Counted from the first letter of the stretch, positions 9,829 to 21,855 are shown. The stretch: DNA of 64,000 nt from Pseudopyrenochaeta lycopersici (GCA_003313425.1 NHZP01000077.1:1-64000), one strand, 5' to 3'. Numbers and translations: made by a program. The notes: a model not told the origin generated them from the letters alone.

Positions 9829-10627
9829 TCAACATCGTAAGACTCGCTGACGAGGACATGACAGCCAGTCTTCGCCTCCCGGGTGTACTTTTCCTACGGC
9901 ATCGCTGATCCCAGCAAACCAACCAGACATTTTATCTGGATATACACAAGAAAACGCATCCCAACGTTCAAACCTGGAGTGAACCCCCAACACTTCGCTA
10001 CACGGCTTGCACACAGCCTGTAAATGGCATTCGCATAACGAGCCGCTAGAGAGACCCCCCAGGTCCAACAGAACGAACAACATACTAATAAGAGTAGCAT
10101 CCGCAGCCTGCCCATCCGGCAAGACAATAAGAGGCAGCACCCGCTGCAGAAACACATCGAATGTCTGCACAGAAAGCTTCGCAAACGCAACAAGGCTCCG
10201 CACTTCGCCATTCTGGACAACGTCCACCTTTACCACAAAGAGTGCGCATCGACAACCATCACTTGCGCAAAACTCCATGTAGTCCTCTAGACAAGATGCG
10301 TGTTGTTCGTCCACGCACTGCTGAGGAGGCTTCCCGCTCTCCTTGGTGCACCACCAACGCACCTCGCCATTGAGTGCAAGGTGGCAGGTAATCGAAACAC
10401 CGCGTTCTACAAACACTACACCTACGTCAGATGATCTTGTTTTTAACTTCTACAGTAAAAAGATCAAGACACCTACGGGGCACGTGATCCCTCACAGCCT
10501 GAAAAGTATTACCGCTCCACACAGAAGGAACCCCTCTTTCACCTACACGTAAAGTGTACGGGCAAAATACAACGGATGGTCTACCAACCGTACCTACCAG
10601 AAACCTTTGTCCAGGCCGCGACACCAT
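9829..10627 (-). CDS. C7: TKESG/CxC family protein (245 aa)
   Basis: Exons 10477-10627 and 9829-10415; intron 10416-10476 (GTAGGT ... GTGTAG). The intron lacks the usual GTTGGG/CCCAAC stem. The product begins MVSRPGQRF, then FVERGVSITCHLALNG, WWCTKESGKPPQQCVDEQH, AFAKLSVQTFDVFLQRVLPLI, CECHLQAVCKPC and WFAGISDAVG. The ATG chosen is the second of two in-frame ATGs (10636 and 10627), because it aligns with family starts. The adjacent C8 appears identical. Confidence 0.82.
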
Positions 10628-10732
10628 CGCTATCACATATACTCCCTAGGAACAAGAGAAGAAGACAAGCGCTACACGCTAATGCTACACAAGCACCACA
10701 TCCATGGATGATATAAAGACAAGAAAAGACTC

Positions 10733-10828
10733 TTATATGTCCCTCCAGACCTTGCGCAACGCCAAGAGCACCTAGTCCCTAGCAGGCAATGTGGTGCCCC
10801 GTCCCTGCGTCCATGTTCATAGACCAAT
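10733..10828 (-). promoter_or_regulatory. C7 promoter
   Basis: TATA at 10733-10738, inverted CCAAT at 10824-10828, TCAGA/TCTGA arms. A second AT-rich box (GATATAAAG) lies at about 10710-10718. Confidence 0.65.
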
Positions 10829-11405
10829 CAGACTGACGTTCTGAAAAAGAGTGGGCAAGCAGTGATCATCTGACCCACACAGTCCGTGCTCTGCTTTGCT
10901 TACAGGGGACAGCGCCTCTAGGCTTTAAAAAGCCTAACCCTTCGGTACTCCCTCCAGTCGTAGGCTCTGCTTACAGTAAAGTGTCAGGGGTCAAGGAGCG
11001 CAAGGCTCCTGACCACTTGACAACTTTCTAGTGAAAGGAATCATATATACGCAAAACGCCACACTAGAAAGTTGTCGGAGGGGCCCGTGCCCCAACTCGA
11101 CCCATGTCTGCGCTCTCTCGAGCCACACCCCCATGTGACCCAGCCTGTCTTCCAGCCACAGGGAAAATGAACTTACGCAATTTTTTTTTTGAGAGTTGGT
11201 ATTCCATCCCAGGGAGGGCTCACACCATTAACAAATTCAGCCTACGCTACCAACCCATTTACATCCCACACTGTGTACTGTAAACACATCAGAATACAAT
11301 AACATATAAATAATACAAATCTGTATACTTCCAACGAGAAGTAGAAAACACGATGCTCCCTACATCAGCATGCGCCCAACCGCAAACACCTACCAGTGTC
11401 ACATA

Positions 11406-12204
11406 TCAACATCGTAAGACTCGCTGACGAGGACATGACAGCCAGTCTTCGCCTCCCGGGTGTACTTTTCCTACGGCATCGCTGATCCCAGCAAACCAAC
11501 CAGACATTTTATCTGGATATACACAAGAAAACGCATCCCAACGTTCAAACCTGGAGTGAACCCCCAACACTTCGCTACACGGCTTGCACACAGCCTGTAA
11601 ATGGCATTCGCATAACGAGCCGCTAGAGAGACCCCCCAGGTCCAACAGAACGAACAACATACTAATAAGAGTAGCATCCGCAGCCTGCCCATCCGGCAAG
11701 ACAATAAGAGGCAGCACCCGCTGCAGAAACACATCGAATGTCTGCACAGAAAGCTTCGCAAACGCAACAAGGCTCCGCACTTCGCCATTCTGGACAACGT
11801 CCACCTTTACCACAAAGAGTGCGCATCGACAACCATCACTTGCGCAAAACTCCATGTAGTCCTCTAGACAAGATGCGTGTTGTTCGTCCACGCACTGCTG
11901 AGGAGGCTTCCCGCTCTCCTTGGTGCACCACCAACGCACCTCGCCATTGAGTGCAAGGTGGCAGGTAATCGAAACACCGCGTTCTACAAACACTACACCT
12001 ACGTCAGATGATCTTGTTTTTAACTTCTACAGTAAAAAGATCAAGACACCTACGGGGCACGTGATCCCTCACAGCCTGAAAAGTATTACCGCTCCACACA
12101 GAAGGAACCCCTCTTTCACCTACACGTAAAGTGTACGGGCAAAATACAACGGATGGTCTACCAACCGTACCTACCAGAAACCTTTGTCCAGGCCGCGACA
12201 CCAT
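11406..12204 (-). CDS. C8: exact tandem copy of the C7 family gene (245 aa)
   Basis: Exons 12054-12204 and 11406-11992; intron 11993-12053. Same length as C7 (1577 bases per cassette) and the same at every position compared. It is the only direct tandem duplication in the array, so either a recent unequal exchange or an assembly duplication. Confidence 0.8.
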
Positions 12205-12309
12205 CGCTATCACATATACTCCCTAGGAACAAGAGAAGAAGACAAGCGCTACACGCTAATGCTACACAAGCACCACATCCATGGATGATATAAAGACAAG
12301 AAAAGACTC

Positions 12310-12405
12310 TTATATGTCCCTCCAGACCTTGCGCAACGCCAAGAGCACCTAGTCCCTAGCAGGCAATGTGGTGCCCCGTCCCTGCGTCCATGTTCATAGA
12401 CCAAT
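12310..12405 (-). promoter_or_regulatory. C8 promoter (copy of C7)
   Basis: TATA at 12310-12315 and inverted CCAAT at 12401-12405. Confidence 0.65.
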
Positions 12406-13035
12406 CAGACTGACGTTCTGAAAAAGAGTGGGCAAGCAGTGATCATCTGACCCACACAGTCCGTGCTCTGCTTTGCTTACAGGGGACAGCGCCTCTAGGC
12501 TTTAAAAAGCCTAACCCTTCGGTACTCCCTCCAGTCGTAGGCTCTGCTTACAGTAAAGTGTCAGGGGTCAAGGAGCGCAAGGCTCCTGACCACTTGACAA
12601 CTTTCTAGTGAAAGGAATCATATATAGCACTCGAAAGTTGTCGGAGGGGGCCCGTGCCCCAACATGACCCATGTCTGCGCTCCCCGCGCCACAGCTAACG
12701 TGACCCTGCGTGACTGTCAGCCACAGGGAAATTGGACTTAGCCAATTTTTCTGCAGATTCGATGTTCCATCTGAAGGGCTCCCACCCTCGATGACTAAGC
12801 TCGGCGTCACAAACCCTCTATTATTCTACTCCTATAAAATATACTCAGTATACATTGCTCTACCCAACTCCTATTTTTTTCAGTTTGAAAGAAAAGAAAA
12901 CTAAAAACATAATGCATACAAGTACTTACTTTTAATTCGTAACCCACTGTTTAGAATAACTCTACAACAGCAACCTTACCAAAAGAACTACACTTAACGT
13001 CATAACTGTACTCTCTTGCATAACAAGAGTACAGA

Positions 13036-13830
13036 CTACAACCTAGAGCGTCCGCAACTAAGCCAAGGGAGATTAGAAGGCTTTACAACACCGGCTCCGT
13101 CACTGAGCCCAGTAAACCACCTATTCTCTCCGCCTAAACGTATCCCACTAAACGTATCACAACGAGTAAAACGTGGCTGCCCTTCATACAGCAGTCCACA
13201 GTCATCACACTCCATAGTCCAGGTGCACCCGCATCCAACGCTACTGGAAAATCGCCCTTGATCAAGTGCGTCAAAGAGCGTATCGACCTCCTCCGCCTGC
13301 ACGAGGTCTCCACGCCGTGTATGAAGATGGCACAGCAAACTGCGCGCCAACACATCCAATGTCTCTACTGACAGCTCTGCAAAGACAACCATACTACGTA
13401 CAGTAAAGTCCCTCAACAAACTCACCTTCCAGATGAGAAGTGCCTGCCTAGGAACACTACGTGCACACAGTTCCTTATAAGCGTTTAAACACCCCGTGTG
13501 CTGTTCCTCCACACACTGGGTAGGAAGGCATCCGCTCTCCTTGGTGATCCACCAAGATACAACCCCATTGAACTTCACATCACACGTGACCGACGCGCCG
13601 CACTCCGCCAACGCTACTACTCTGTCAGTTGGGGGACCTCCCCCTAACTAGAAGAAAGGAAGTATCCACTTACTGTGAATGTGCCTCCGCACCCACTCCA
13701 TGTGATTGTCAGATGGTGACAATACACGAACAGTAGCCCCTTCAACAAGGCTGTCCAGCCAACTTCGTACGTGGACACCCAGTACACCAACGTCCATAAC
13801 CGCGTTACTGCCTCCAGCGTGTGACTCCAT
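13036..13830 (-). CDS. C9: TKESG/CxC family protein (244 aa)
   Basis: Exons 13674-13830 and 13036-13613; intron 13614-13673 (60 bases, GTAAGT, CTGAC, TAG). Two alternative AGs lie 3 and 6 bases upstream; the one chosen matches C13. The protein has WWITKESGCLPTQCVEEQH, VFAELSVETLDVLARSLL, CGCTWTMECDDC and WFTGLSDGAG. A 79-base tract (13225-13303) encoding AEEVDTLFDALDQGRFSSS is nearly identical to C13 (19519-19597), although the genes around it differ. This indicates conversion. Confidence 0.8.
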
Positions 13831-13891
13831 CACAGTATCGTAAAAGAAGTGTTCTATAAAAACACACTCCGTAGCAACAGATTCTCTGTTA

Positions 13892-13989
13892 TTATATATA
13901 GGCATATCCATCCTGTTCTTTGCCAAGACACGCTAGTCCCTAGAGAGCAGCGGACTGCCTAGTCCCTACGTCCATATTCATAGACCAAT
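13892..13989 (-). promoter_or_regulatory. C9 promoter
   Basis: TATA at 13892-13900, inverted CCAAT at 13985-13989; AATCA/TTGATT arms; leader arms ACAGA/TCTGT. Confidence 0.7.
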
Positions 13990-14609
13990 CAAATGATTGA
14001 TTGATAAAAAGAGTGGCAACCCATGGTCATCTGACTCACATATCCATGTCATGCTTTGCTTACCGGGGTCTCTTGCCCTAAACCCCAGGTGGTTTAACGC
14101 TTCGCTGTTCCCTCCAGTCACGGCCAGAGCTTAGAGTAAAGCCGTCGTGGTCCCGAGCGCAAGGCTCCTGACCACTTGACAACTTTCTAGTGAAAGGAAT
14201 CATATATAGGCGGAACGCCACACTAGAAAGTTGAGGGAGGGTCTGTGCGCTCTCCGCGCCACAGCTAACGTGACTCTGCATCGCCCTCCAGCCACAGCAA
14301 AATCGGACTTACGCATTTTTTTTTGCAGATGGTGTTCCATCCCAAGGGCGCCCACACCCTTCCTGACCAAGCTCCGCACCTCAAATTCTTAGTGCTTAAC
14401 AACGCACTACCATTACAATATTCGTACTATTTTCTAACAGAAAAAAAAACTAGAGTACTATACATACTCACAACATAACATAAATAATAGTCATAGTCAA
14501 CTTCTGCTGTAAAACAAAAAGTGTTCCATCTTAAGGTACGGCGTTTTCCACGCACATATACTACTCCGTACCCATACGTAAAGACAAAGAACACCCAACA
14601 CAACTGTCC

Positions 14610-15397
14610 TTACAAGCAGCAAGTCAACCAGTCTTCTCCTGACGGCTGTATAATGCCTACTGCATCGCTGAGTCCACCAAACCAACCGCTCCATTCTTCC
14701 GGATAAATACCCATAAATTGTTCAACAGACTGAAATCGGGCAAACGCCCACTGTGCCGATGCGCAAGGCTCACATATAATGTCCAAAGTGCACGCGCAAT
14801 CCACGACACTACCGTAGTGCCCAATGAACAATGCATCAAACAATGCTTCCACAGCTGACGCGTCCGCCATACGACAACCCGGTGATAGTACCACAAGCGG
14901 TAGAATGCGCTGCACCAACACATCCAGTGCCTCTAAGCAGAGCTGCGCAAACGCAACATGGCTCCGCACCTCCCCATCCGGGTGGAGTGCATCCACCTTA
15001 AAAACCAAGAGTGACTGTCTTGCGCGCCCCCATGCACAAAGTTCCTTGTGATGCTTTAAACACTCCGTATGTTTCTGAGAAACGCACTGCGGAGGAGGCT
15101 TCCCGCTCTCTTTGGTAATCCACCAAATCCGTCTACCCGAAAACTCCACATGAAACGTGAGAGAAACACCACGTTCCATAAATACTACGTTCATGTCAGA
15201 TGGCTCCCCGACTGACATCTACAACGAGAGAAAGAGAAACACTTACTGGGCACGTGATCTCTCACGGATTGCCACTCTATGGGTGTCGAGACATACACCA
15301 TGCAGGAAGTCCCTTCCTCTAACGCTTCTACAACAGAGAATAAATCTGTTGCACAACTAGCCTCCGCGTAAAAAACCTCTCCAGATTGCGATTCCAT
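14610..15397 (-). CDS. C10: TKESG/CxC family protein (241 aa)
   Basis: Exons 15247-15397 and 14610-15184; intron 15185-15246 (62 bases). Here the intron stem is not GTTGGG/CCCAAC but TGTCAG/CTGACA, so the pairing is kept with a different sequence. Exon 1 is MESQSGEV...SVVEALEEGTS...VRDHVP. Exon 2 has IWWITKESGKPPPQCVSQKH, AFAQLCLEALDVLVQRILPLV, CACTLDIICEPC and WFGGLSDAVGIIQPSG. Confidence 0.82.
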
Positions 15398-15483
15398 CTT
15401 AAACGAACGAAAAAAAAAACCCGTAATGTTCAGTCCCTTCAGAACATGCAGCACCTCCATACAAACAGATCCTCTGTTGTGTC

Positions 15484-15577
15484 TTATATATCCCTCTACA
15501 TTGGTGTATACCAAGAGTTACTAGTCCCTAGAGAGCAACCAAGTGCACATTCCATGCCTCTACGTCCATAGGCCAAT
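15484..15577 (-). promoter_or_regulatory. C10 promoter
   Basis: TATA at 15484-15490, inverted CCAAT at 15573-15577; AATCAG/CTGATT arms; leader arms ACAGA/TCTGT. Confidence 0.7.
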
Positions 15578-16191
15578 CAGAAAGCTGATTGAAAAAAGAG
15601 TGGGCAAGCAGCGATCATCTGACCCGCACCGTCCGTGCTCTGCTCTGCTTAGTAAGTGCAGCGCCCTAAACTACTCGTAGTTTAACGCTCCGCTGCCTAG
15701 TCCCTAGGCGTGCCCTGCTTAACGGTAAAGTGTCCGTAGTCAGGAGCACAAGGCTCCTGACCACTTGACAACTTTCTAGTGAAAGGAATCATATATAGGC
15801 AAAACGCCACACTAGAAAGTTGAGGATGGGCCCGTGCCCTCTTCGCGCCACACCTCCATGTGACCCAACATGGCCTCCAGCCACACGGAAATTGGACTTA
15901 GCCAAATTTTTTTTTTCTGAAAAATGATGTTCCATCGTAAGCGTAGCCACCCTTCATGACTGACCTCCGCCCTACAAATTCTTTGTTATTCTAATGGCCC
16001 TACCATTACAAAATCAGTACCTACCGAAATAAAGACAAAACTGAGTGTATCAACATACTGTTATAATAACGTACTAAACTAAACTAAGCTGATACGCAAA
16101 ATGTAACGCATCGTAATCGTAGACAACTACTACTACCTTAGTATACACCATATACATAGAGACAAAGGAGAGCAACTTACTAGTAATATTC

Positions 16192-16984
16192 TCACCAAGA
16201 ACGACTGCAACCCAACCAGTTCCTGCCAGACGGTAGTACTGCTCCCACAGCGTCACTGATCCCAGCGAACCAGTCAAACTTTCCAGGCGGCCACTCACCG
16301 GAAAATGTATTTAACCAGAGAAATCTCGGTGAACAATAATGCGCATACGCACAAGGCTCACACTGTGTGGAGAAGGTACACGCGCAGTCGACCCGCGTAC
16401 TATAGTACCCAAAGCACAGTCGATCAAATAACATACCGACTACAATACCCTCCGCAGCCTGCCCATCCGGCAGTGTGAGCAGAGGAAGAATGCGCTCCAC
16501 CAACACATCCAGTGCCTTTACAGAAAGCACCGCGAAGGCAACAGAGCTTTCTAGCTCCCCGATGTTCAACGTATCCACCTTGAGGACAAGAAGCGCCTTC
16601 AGCGTGCCACCCCGTGCACAAAGTTCGTTGTGATGCTTTAAACACTCCGTGTGTTTCTGAGAAACGCACTGACGAGGCAACTTCCCACTCTCCTTGGTCA
16701 CCCACCAGGATTGTCCCCCCGACAATGGCACATGCACAGTGATAGAGACACAGAGCTGGTGGAGCACTGTGATGAGGTTAGTTGGGAAGGGCCCAACTTC
16801 TTCCGTGTCTTCTGTTTCTTTGACACTTACCAGGCACGTGATCCCTCACAGTCTGCTGTTCCATGGGTGTCCCTACGGACAATGCGGAAGAACTCCCTTC
16901 TTCTAACGCTTCCACAAGCGATAACAACTTTGTTGCACCACTATCTGGTGATGGCACTGCCTGCTCTCCAGGTTGCGAATCCAT
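16192..16984 (-). CDS. C11: TKESG/CxC family protein (242 aa)
   Basis: Exons 16831-16984 and 16192-16766; intron 16767-16830 (64 bases, GTAAGT, CTAAC, ACAG). Product: MDSQPGEQ, LVEALEEGSSS, VRDHVPV, ITVHVPLSG, WWVTKESGKLPRQCVSQKH, AFAVLSVKALDVLVERILPLL, CACTFSTQCEPC, WFAGISDAVG. The start codon is followed by GAT instead of GAG, so the N-terminus is MDS. The cassette recurs as C36. Confidence 0.82.
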
Positions 16985-17050
16985 CGCATGTGTAGTAAAA
17001 AAACTACATATTGTAAAACATATCCATGAACACAGATCCTCTGTTGTGAC

Positions 17051-17141
17051 TATATACCTCTATCTATGGCACCGCCAAGAGTAACTAGTCCCTAGCAGGC
17101 AATAATGTGCCCATTCCATCTGTCTACGTTCATAGACCAAT
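17051..17141 (-). promoter_or_regulatory. C11 promoter
   Basis: TATA at 17051-17057, inverted CCAAT at 17137-17141 with AATCAA/TTGATT arms; leader arms ACAGA/TCTGT. Confidence 0.7.
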
Positions 17142-17827
17142 CAAAGCATTGATTGAAAGAAGAGAGTGGCAAAGAAGAGTCATCTGACCCGCACTGTCCG
17201 TGCTCTGCGTTGCTTACTAAGTGCATGGCCCTAGCCTACAAGTAGTCTACCCCTTCGGTACTCGCTCCACTCGCGGGCGATGCTTATGTGTAAAGTGGCA
17301 AGGGTAGGCAGCGCGAGGCTGCCGACCACTTGACAACTTTCTAGTGAAAGGAATCATATATAGGCTTTTCGCCACACTAGAAAGTTGAGGGAGGGTCTGT
17401 GCGCGAAATCCGCGCCACACCCCCAGCGCGTGCTCTCTCGAGCAACCGTGACTCAGCATCGCCTCCAGCCACACACAATCGGACATAGCCAAAAAAATTT
17501 GCGATTTTTTTCTTGGACTTACCGTTTTTTGTTTTTGGTTGTTCCACATCTCAATCTACTGACTCTGTTTACACACCCCGCTCCCTGAGCTCCTACAGCC
17601 GCAACATACTGCAACACAAATATCATGTGTGCTACAACAACTATTCCTAGTTCCCTCTCTACAGACACGAGAGAAAATCATCATCTTTACTGCTAATTCT
17701 TAGCAACAACCTATACTCGCTTCACGTATACAGAGTACAAAACCTGTCACTCACAGCCCAACGTACAGTATACAACATACACACTTCGTGCAAAATAATT
17801 GTCCTACATACGAACAATCCCTTCCAT

Positions 17828-18513
17828 CTAAGTCTCCAGCGCCGCCTGATCAGACAAACAACGAGTAGGTCTCAAGACACATTCGCATGTTATATCCATG
17901 ACACCAAACCCCTCTAATAGTACCACTAATACGCTAAACCTGGAACCTTCGACGACTTTATAGACGTTCGGTAGCACACTCTGTACCAGAAAATCAAACG
18001 CTGCGTCCGTCAACGGCACACACATACTAATCTCCCTCATCCCTAACCCAGTCCGTCCACGCCCGTGGCCTGCATACGTGATGACAAGGTGCGACCCCTT
18101 CGCACAGGGTCGGCCCTTACTAACAACCTCAAAGTGCCTATAACGTTGCAAAAACTCTGGCGAAATCTCTTTCTCGTCTTCGTCGGATACACCGCGGCCA
18201 GGAACCTGTTGATCCTTTACAAGGTTCCACTTGACAGTACCAGAAGGCTCCGCCTCGCACCAGACTGATGTGCCTTGCTTCACAAACTCTGTCCCAGAGA
18301 ACAAGACCAAATTAGTTGGGGATCTCCCAACTTATATAGAGAGATAAGAGAGCACTCACCGTGCAACTGCGCCTTCAACGTATACACCTCCTCGCTATCC
18401 AGCTTCAACGCAGTCCCTGGGTCTATCTTCATAGACCAATCAGATAAGAAATCTGAATCCGACTTAGGCGTGCTACCCTTTGTCCAGGACCATGATCCGG
18501 CTTGCATCTCCAT
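17828..18513 (-). CDS. C12: short divergent family member (204 aa)
   Basis: Exons 18360-18513 and 17828-18288; intron 18289-18359 (71 bases, GTGAGT, CTAAT branch site, ACAG). The alignment holds through EFVKQGTSVWCEAEPSGTV, LTDAAFDFLVQSVLPNV and part of the cysteine motif (CECVLRPTRC). The fourth cysteine and the WF-x-G-x-SDAVG tail are missing, and TKESG is replaced by VKDQQVPG. Exon 1 contains a stretch (about 18430-18456) matching the promoter CCAAT-hairpin sequence of C6. The lost coding length is made up by a longer downstream spacer, so the cassette is still 1589 bases. Copies: C21 and C32. Confidence 0.75.
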
Positions 18514-18637
18514 CGCAATCAACTACCCGTTGAAATTAAGGAAAGGATATGAAAAATACTACAGAGAAACTGTAGATTTAGATACGCTCACTACCCGTGA
18601 GAAGAGATGGAGGGCACTCGCCTCTCTTATACATCTC

Positions 18638-18729
18638 TGTCTTCTCAGACCCTTGCCAATGCCAAGCTAAACTATTCCATACTTGGCAGGGTTCTGCCCA
18701 CTCCATGCTGTCTATGTTCATAGACCAAT
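18638..18729 (-). promoter_or_regulatory. C12 promoter
   Basis: TATA at 18638-18645, inverted CCAAT at 18725-18729 with TCAGA/TCTGA arms. A second CCAAT copy at about 18436 lies inside the coding exon. Confidence 0.7.
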
Positions 18730-19269
18730 CAGACTAAAGATCTGAAAAAGAGAGTGGCAACCCAGCGTCATCTGACTCACACGGTCCGTGCTGCGTGTTG
18801 CTTACAGGGGGCAGCGCCTCTAGCCTACAAGTAGTCTAACACTTCGTTACTCGCTCCACTCGCAGGCTCTGCTTAATTGTAAAGTGGCAAGGGTAACCAG
18901 CGCAAGGCTGGTGACCACTTGACAACTTTCTAGTGAAAGGAATCATATATAGCACAAGAAAGTTGAGAGAATGGGCCCGTGCCCAAAAACGACCCATGTC
19001 TGCGCTCCCCGCGCCACAGCTAACGTGACCCTGCGTGACTGTCAGCCACACACAAAATGGACTTACGCATTTTTTCTTCAGATTTGATGTTCCATCCTAA
19101 GGGTTCACACCCTTACTATATACCATAGTACATAACCACCATCCATACCTGAAAACAAAAATTAGCTACCGCCAACTACTACCACAAATTAATTGTTTCA
19201 TGTAGAGTCTGTCCGACAGAAATCGTGCACCTATCATGCTTGACAATAATAGTCCATACTAAACAATAC

Positions 19270-20133
19270 TTAACTGAGCAACTCGTCTACAGAGTACTTA
19301 CTAAGTGCACCCTCGAGAGGCGAGATAGAATTGAGCGCAGTATACGGGCATGTAAGCCAGTCAAGCGCCAACGGTTCTACGATTCCAACCGCATCGCTGT
19401 ACCCAGAAAACCAGCCATCTGGACCGCATGGGAATGGCCCACTAAACATGTCCCATCTCGTGAAACGTTGCTGATTAGAACGTAACGACAAACAGGACAA
19501 ACAATGCTCTCGCAATTTGCACCCGCACCCAACGCTACTGGAAAATCGCCCTTGATCAAGTGCGTCAAAGAGCGTATCGACCTCCTCCGCCTGCACGTGA
19601 TCTCTCCCATGTGTATACACACAGGGCAATACGCTTTCGATGAACACCTCCAGTGTTTCCGAGCAAAGACGTGCAAATGCAACCATGCTCCGCATCTGAT
19701 TGTACTGTCCTACAACGTCTGCTTTCCAAACAAGAAATGCCATCGGGGCATTATCGGCAGAAGTACAACTTCCAAAATAACACCCACACACATTGGGCGC
19801 AGAACACTGGCGAGGAGCCTGCCCGCTCTCCTTGGTCAGGCATACCTCCAGCGCGCCATCCGGCTGTAGGTGAAACGTAAGAGACACGCGTTGCTTCACC
19901 AACACTACCACTCCGTCAGTTGCAGCCCCCAACTGTTGAAAGATAGACAGAGAGAAAAGCCTACTGTCCATGTGGCTCCGCAAACAATCTAAATCAGATG
20001 CACTCCATGTAACAAATTCTCCTAACTTGCCTTCTACAAGGCAGTCGATCCCCGACAGAGCAAGCTCGAGCTGTACGCTACCTACACGGCCATCACAATC
20101 CGTACGAATATGCCCTCCGGTTGACGACACCAT
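19270..20133 (-). CDS. C13: TKESG/CxC family protein (267 aa)
   Basis: Exons 19965-20133 and 19270-19904; intron 19905-19964 is 60 bases, open in frame, with GTAGGC as donor and a CAGTTG/CAACTG stem. The ATG at 20133 aligns with family starts; another in-frame ATG lies at 20139. The protein keeps CLTKESGQAPRQC, AFARLCSETLEVFIESVLP, CGCKLREHCLSC and WFSGYSDAVG, and has a C-terminal extension of about 25 residues. It shares a 79-base tract with C9. Confidence 0.8.
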   Translation of the reverse strand: MVSSTGGHIRTDCDGRVGSVQLELALSGIDCLVEGKLGEFVTWSASDLDCLRSHMDSRLFSLSIFQQLGAATDGVVVLVKQRVSLTFHLQPDGALEVCLTKESGQAPRQCSAPNVCGCYFGSCTSADNAPMAFLVWKADVVGQYNQMRSMVAFARLCSETLEVFIESVLPCVYTHGRDHVQAEEVDTLFDALDQGRFSSSVGCGCKLREHCLSCLSLRSNQQRFTRWDMFSGPFPCGPDGWFSGYSDAVGIVEPLALDWLTCPYTALNSISPLEGALSKYSVDELLS

Positions 20134-20193
20134 CGTCATTTAGAGTGAGCTGGAACACACTCCGTAAATGAGGCAGAGGGCCCCCCCCCCCTC

Positions 20194-20284
20194 TTATACA
20201 TCCAGCTCTTGAACCATGCCAAGACCACTAGTCCCTAATGAGCAACCTAATGCACATTCCATGCGTCTATAGCTATAGACCAAT
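20194..20284 (-). promoter_or_regulatory. C13 promoter
   Basis: TATA at 20194-20201, inverted CCAAT at 20280-20284. A perfect palindrome GTCTATAGCTATAGAC precedes the CCAAT box and AATCAG/CTGATT arms follow it. A run of ten or more C lies beside the TATA box. Confidence 0.7.
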
Positions 20285-20880
20285 CAGACAACTGATTGAG
20301 AGAGTAGCGAGGGCAGGGGTGCTCCTCACGTGCAAAGCAGCGTCATCTGACCCGCGACGTCCGTGCTCTGCTCTGCTTACAGGGGCTCTTGCCTCTAGTC
20401 TCCAAGGAGCCTAACGCTTCGCTACTCCCTCCAGTCGTAGGCAACGCATACGTGTAAAGTGTCTAGGATCAGAAGCGCAAGGCTCCTGACCACTTGACAA
20501 CTTTCTAGTGAAAGGAATCATATATACACAAGAAAGTTGACGGAATGGGCCCGTGCCCATCACAACCCGTCTGTGCGCAAAACGCGCCACAGCCCCCGTC
20601 TGACTCTGCATGGCCTCCAGCCACAGGGAAATCGGACTTAGCCAAAAAATTTGGGGACGGAACTAATGCTTCCCCAAAAAATAATCCTGTTACTATTAGT
20701 AAACTTCATTATAATAACGTGAATGCATTCACTTACAGCTAACAAACAAATCTCCGTAGCCTAAATCATAACAAATATAAACTATAAACACAAAAATACA
20801 CAGTTTAAACAAAATGCACAATACGTACACGAAGAACGGATTTCATCATAGTATAACCCTTACAGAGGACAGTACCCATC

Positions 20881-21543
20881 CTATACATTGCAACACAACC
20901 CGGTTCGGGCCCGTTGCATCATAACCAGCACTCGCTCCGCATCCCAGAGCCCTAACAGTCCTTTACAAGTTGCGAGAGAAAGCATCTCCCCCAAAGTACA
21001 ACCACATGTCCACGAACAACTCGGACAAACATCATACTCTTCCTCAGCGGATACCTCCTCAGGCTTACGCTTCCGCTGCCATGCATGATTCGAACACTCG
21101 CTACGCGTAACTTTGCGAAACGTGCCCACCGCTTCCGTAAGAAATTGCAAGTGCGCCGCATGGTACAGAACACCATCTGCACATTTTGCATCCAACCCAC
21201 TGTCTGCTAGCTGCCTTGCTTGCTCTCGCACATCCCCTACTACTGCATCCGCATCAGAATCGCACGCCAACGCAAGCGACCGCAATTCTTCCTCTAGAAC
21301 CGTACACTTCGTGACAAGATCGCCGACCTCCGCAGGCAAAGCACCTCGTTTACCCTTCACACCATCTCCATGGGGGGCGGCAGAAACCACGTCACAGTTG
21401 CCCTGCAATACAACAGCATTCTTCGTCGCCGTAACCGGACCACTGCTAAACCTCGAATGTACGGCTCCGCTAACAGGAGGCAAGCCGCCAAACGTGCCCG
21501 GCTTCAACGGTGCAAACGTAGCAACACCGATAGGGACGCTCAT
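20881..21543 (-). CDS. C14: orphan protein with coiled-coil stretch and Cys cluster (220 aa)
   Basis: Single open frame from the first ATG downstream of the promoter (MSVPIGVATF). The leader of about 200 bases is long for this array and could hide a 5-prime intron. Residues 1-60 are Gly/Pro/Ser-rich. An acidic heptad-like helix (VEEE/LEEEL and REQARQL segments) spans about 75-115. The C-terminal third has a basic KRKPEE patch, then CPSCSWTCGCTLGEM and a further Cys, a possible metal site. It lacks TKESG and the SDAVG tail. No family recognised; it could be a DNA- or protein-binding factor, which is only a guess. Confidence 0.65.
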   Translation of the reverse strand: MSVPIGVATFAPLKPGTFGGLPPVSGAVHSRFSSGPVTATKNAVVLQGNCDVVSAAPHGDGVKGKRGALPAEVGDLVTKCTVLEEELRSLALACDSDADAVVGDVREQARQLADSGLDAKCADGVLYHAAHLQFLTEAVGTFRKVTRSECSNHAWQRKRKPEEVSAEEEYDVCPSCSWTCGCTLGEMLSLATCKGLLGLWDAERVLVMMQRARTGLCCNV

Positions 21544-21763
21544 TATACACGCACCTTCCCGGAGCTGACCAAAGAGACACCCTACAACGCACACCGTGCA
21601 AGCGTAGACACGCAATAGAATCCCCACCGGGAAATAACTAACGTTAGAAGCTCCCGTCCACGCTATCCGCAACTAGGTCACTGGGTACACCAGTAAGCAA
21701 AAAATGCTACTAAAGAAAGAGGTACCCAAACACACTCCATGCGCGGGGGAGGGGGCTCCCCTC

Positions 21764-21855
21764 TTATACCTCTCTGTCTTGCGCACCGCCGAGATAGTCT
21801 AGTCCCTAGCAGGCAACGGAGTGCCTAGTCCCTGCGTCCATGTTCATAGCCCAAT
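21764..21855 (-). promoter_or_regulatory. C14 promoter
   Basis: TATA at 21764-21769, inverted CCAAT at 21851-21855 with AATCA/TGATT arms. Confidence 0.65.
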
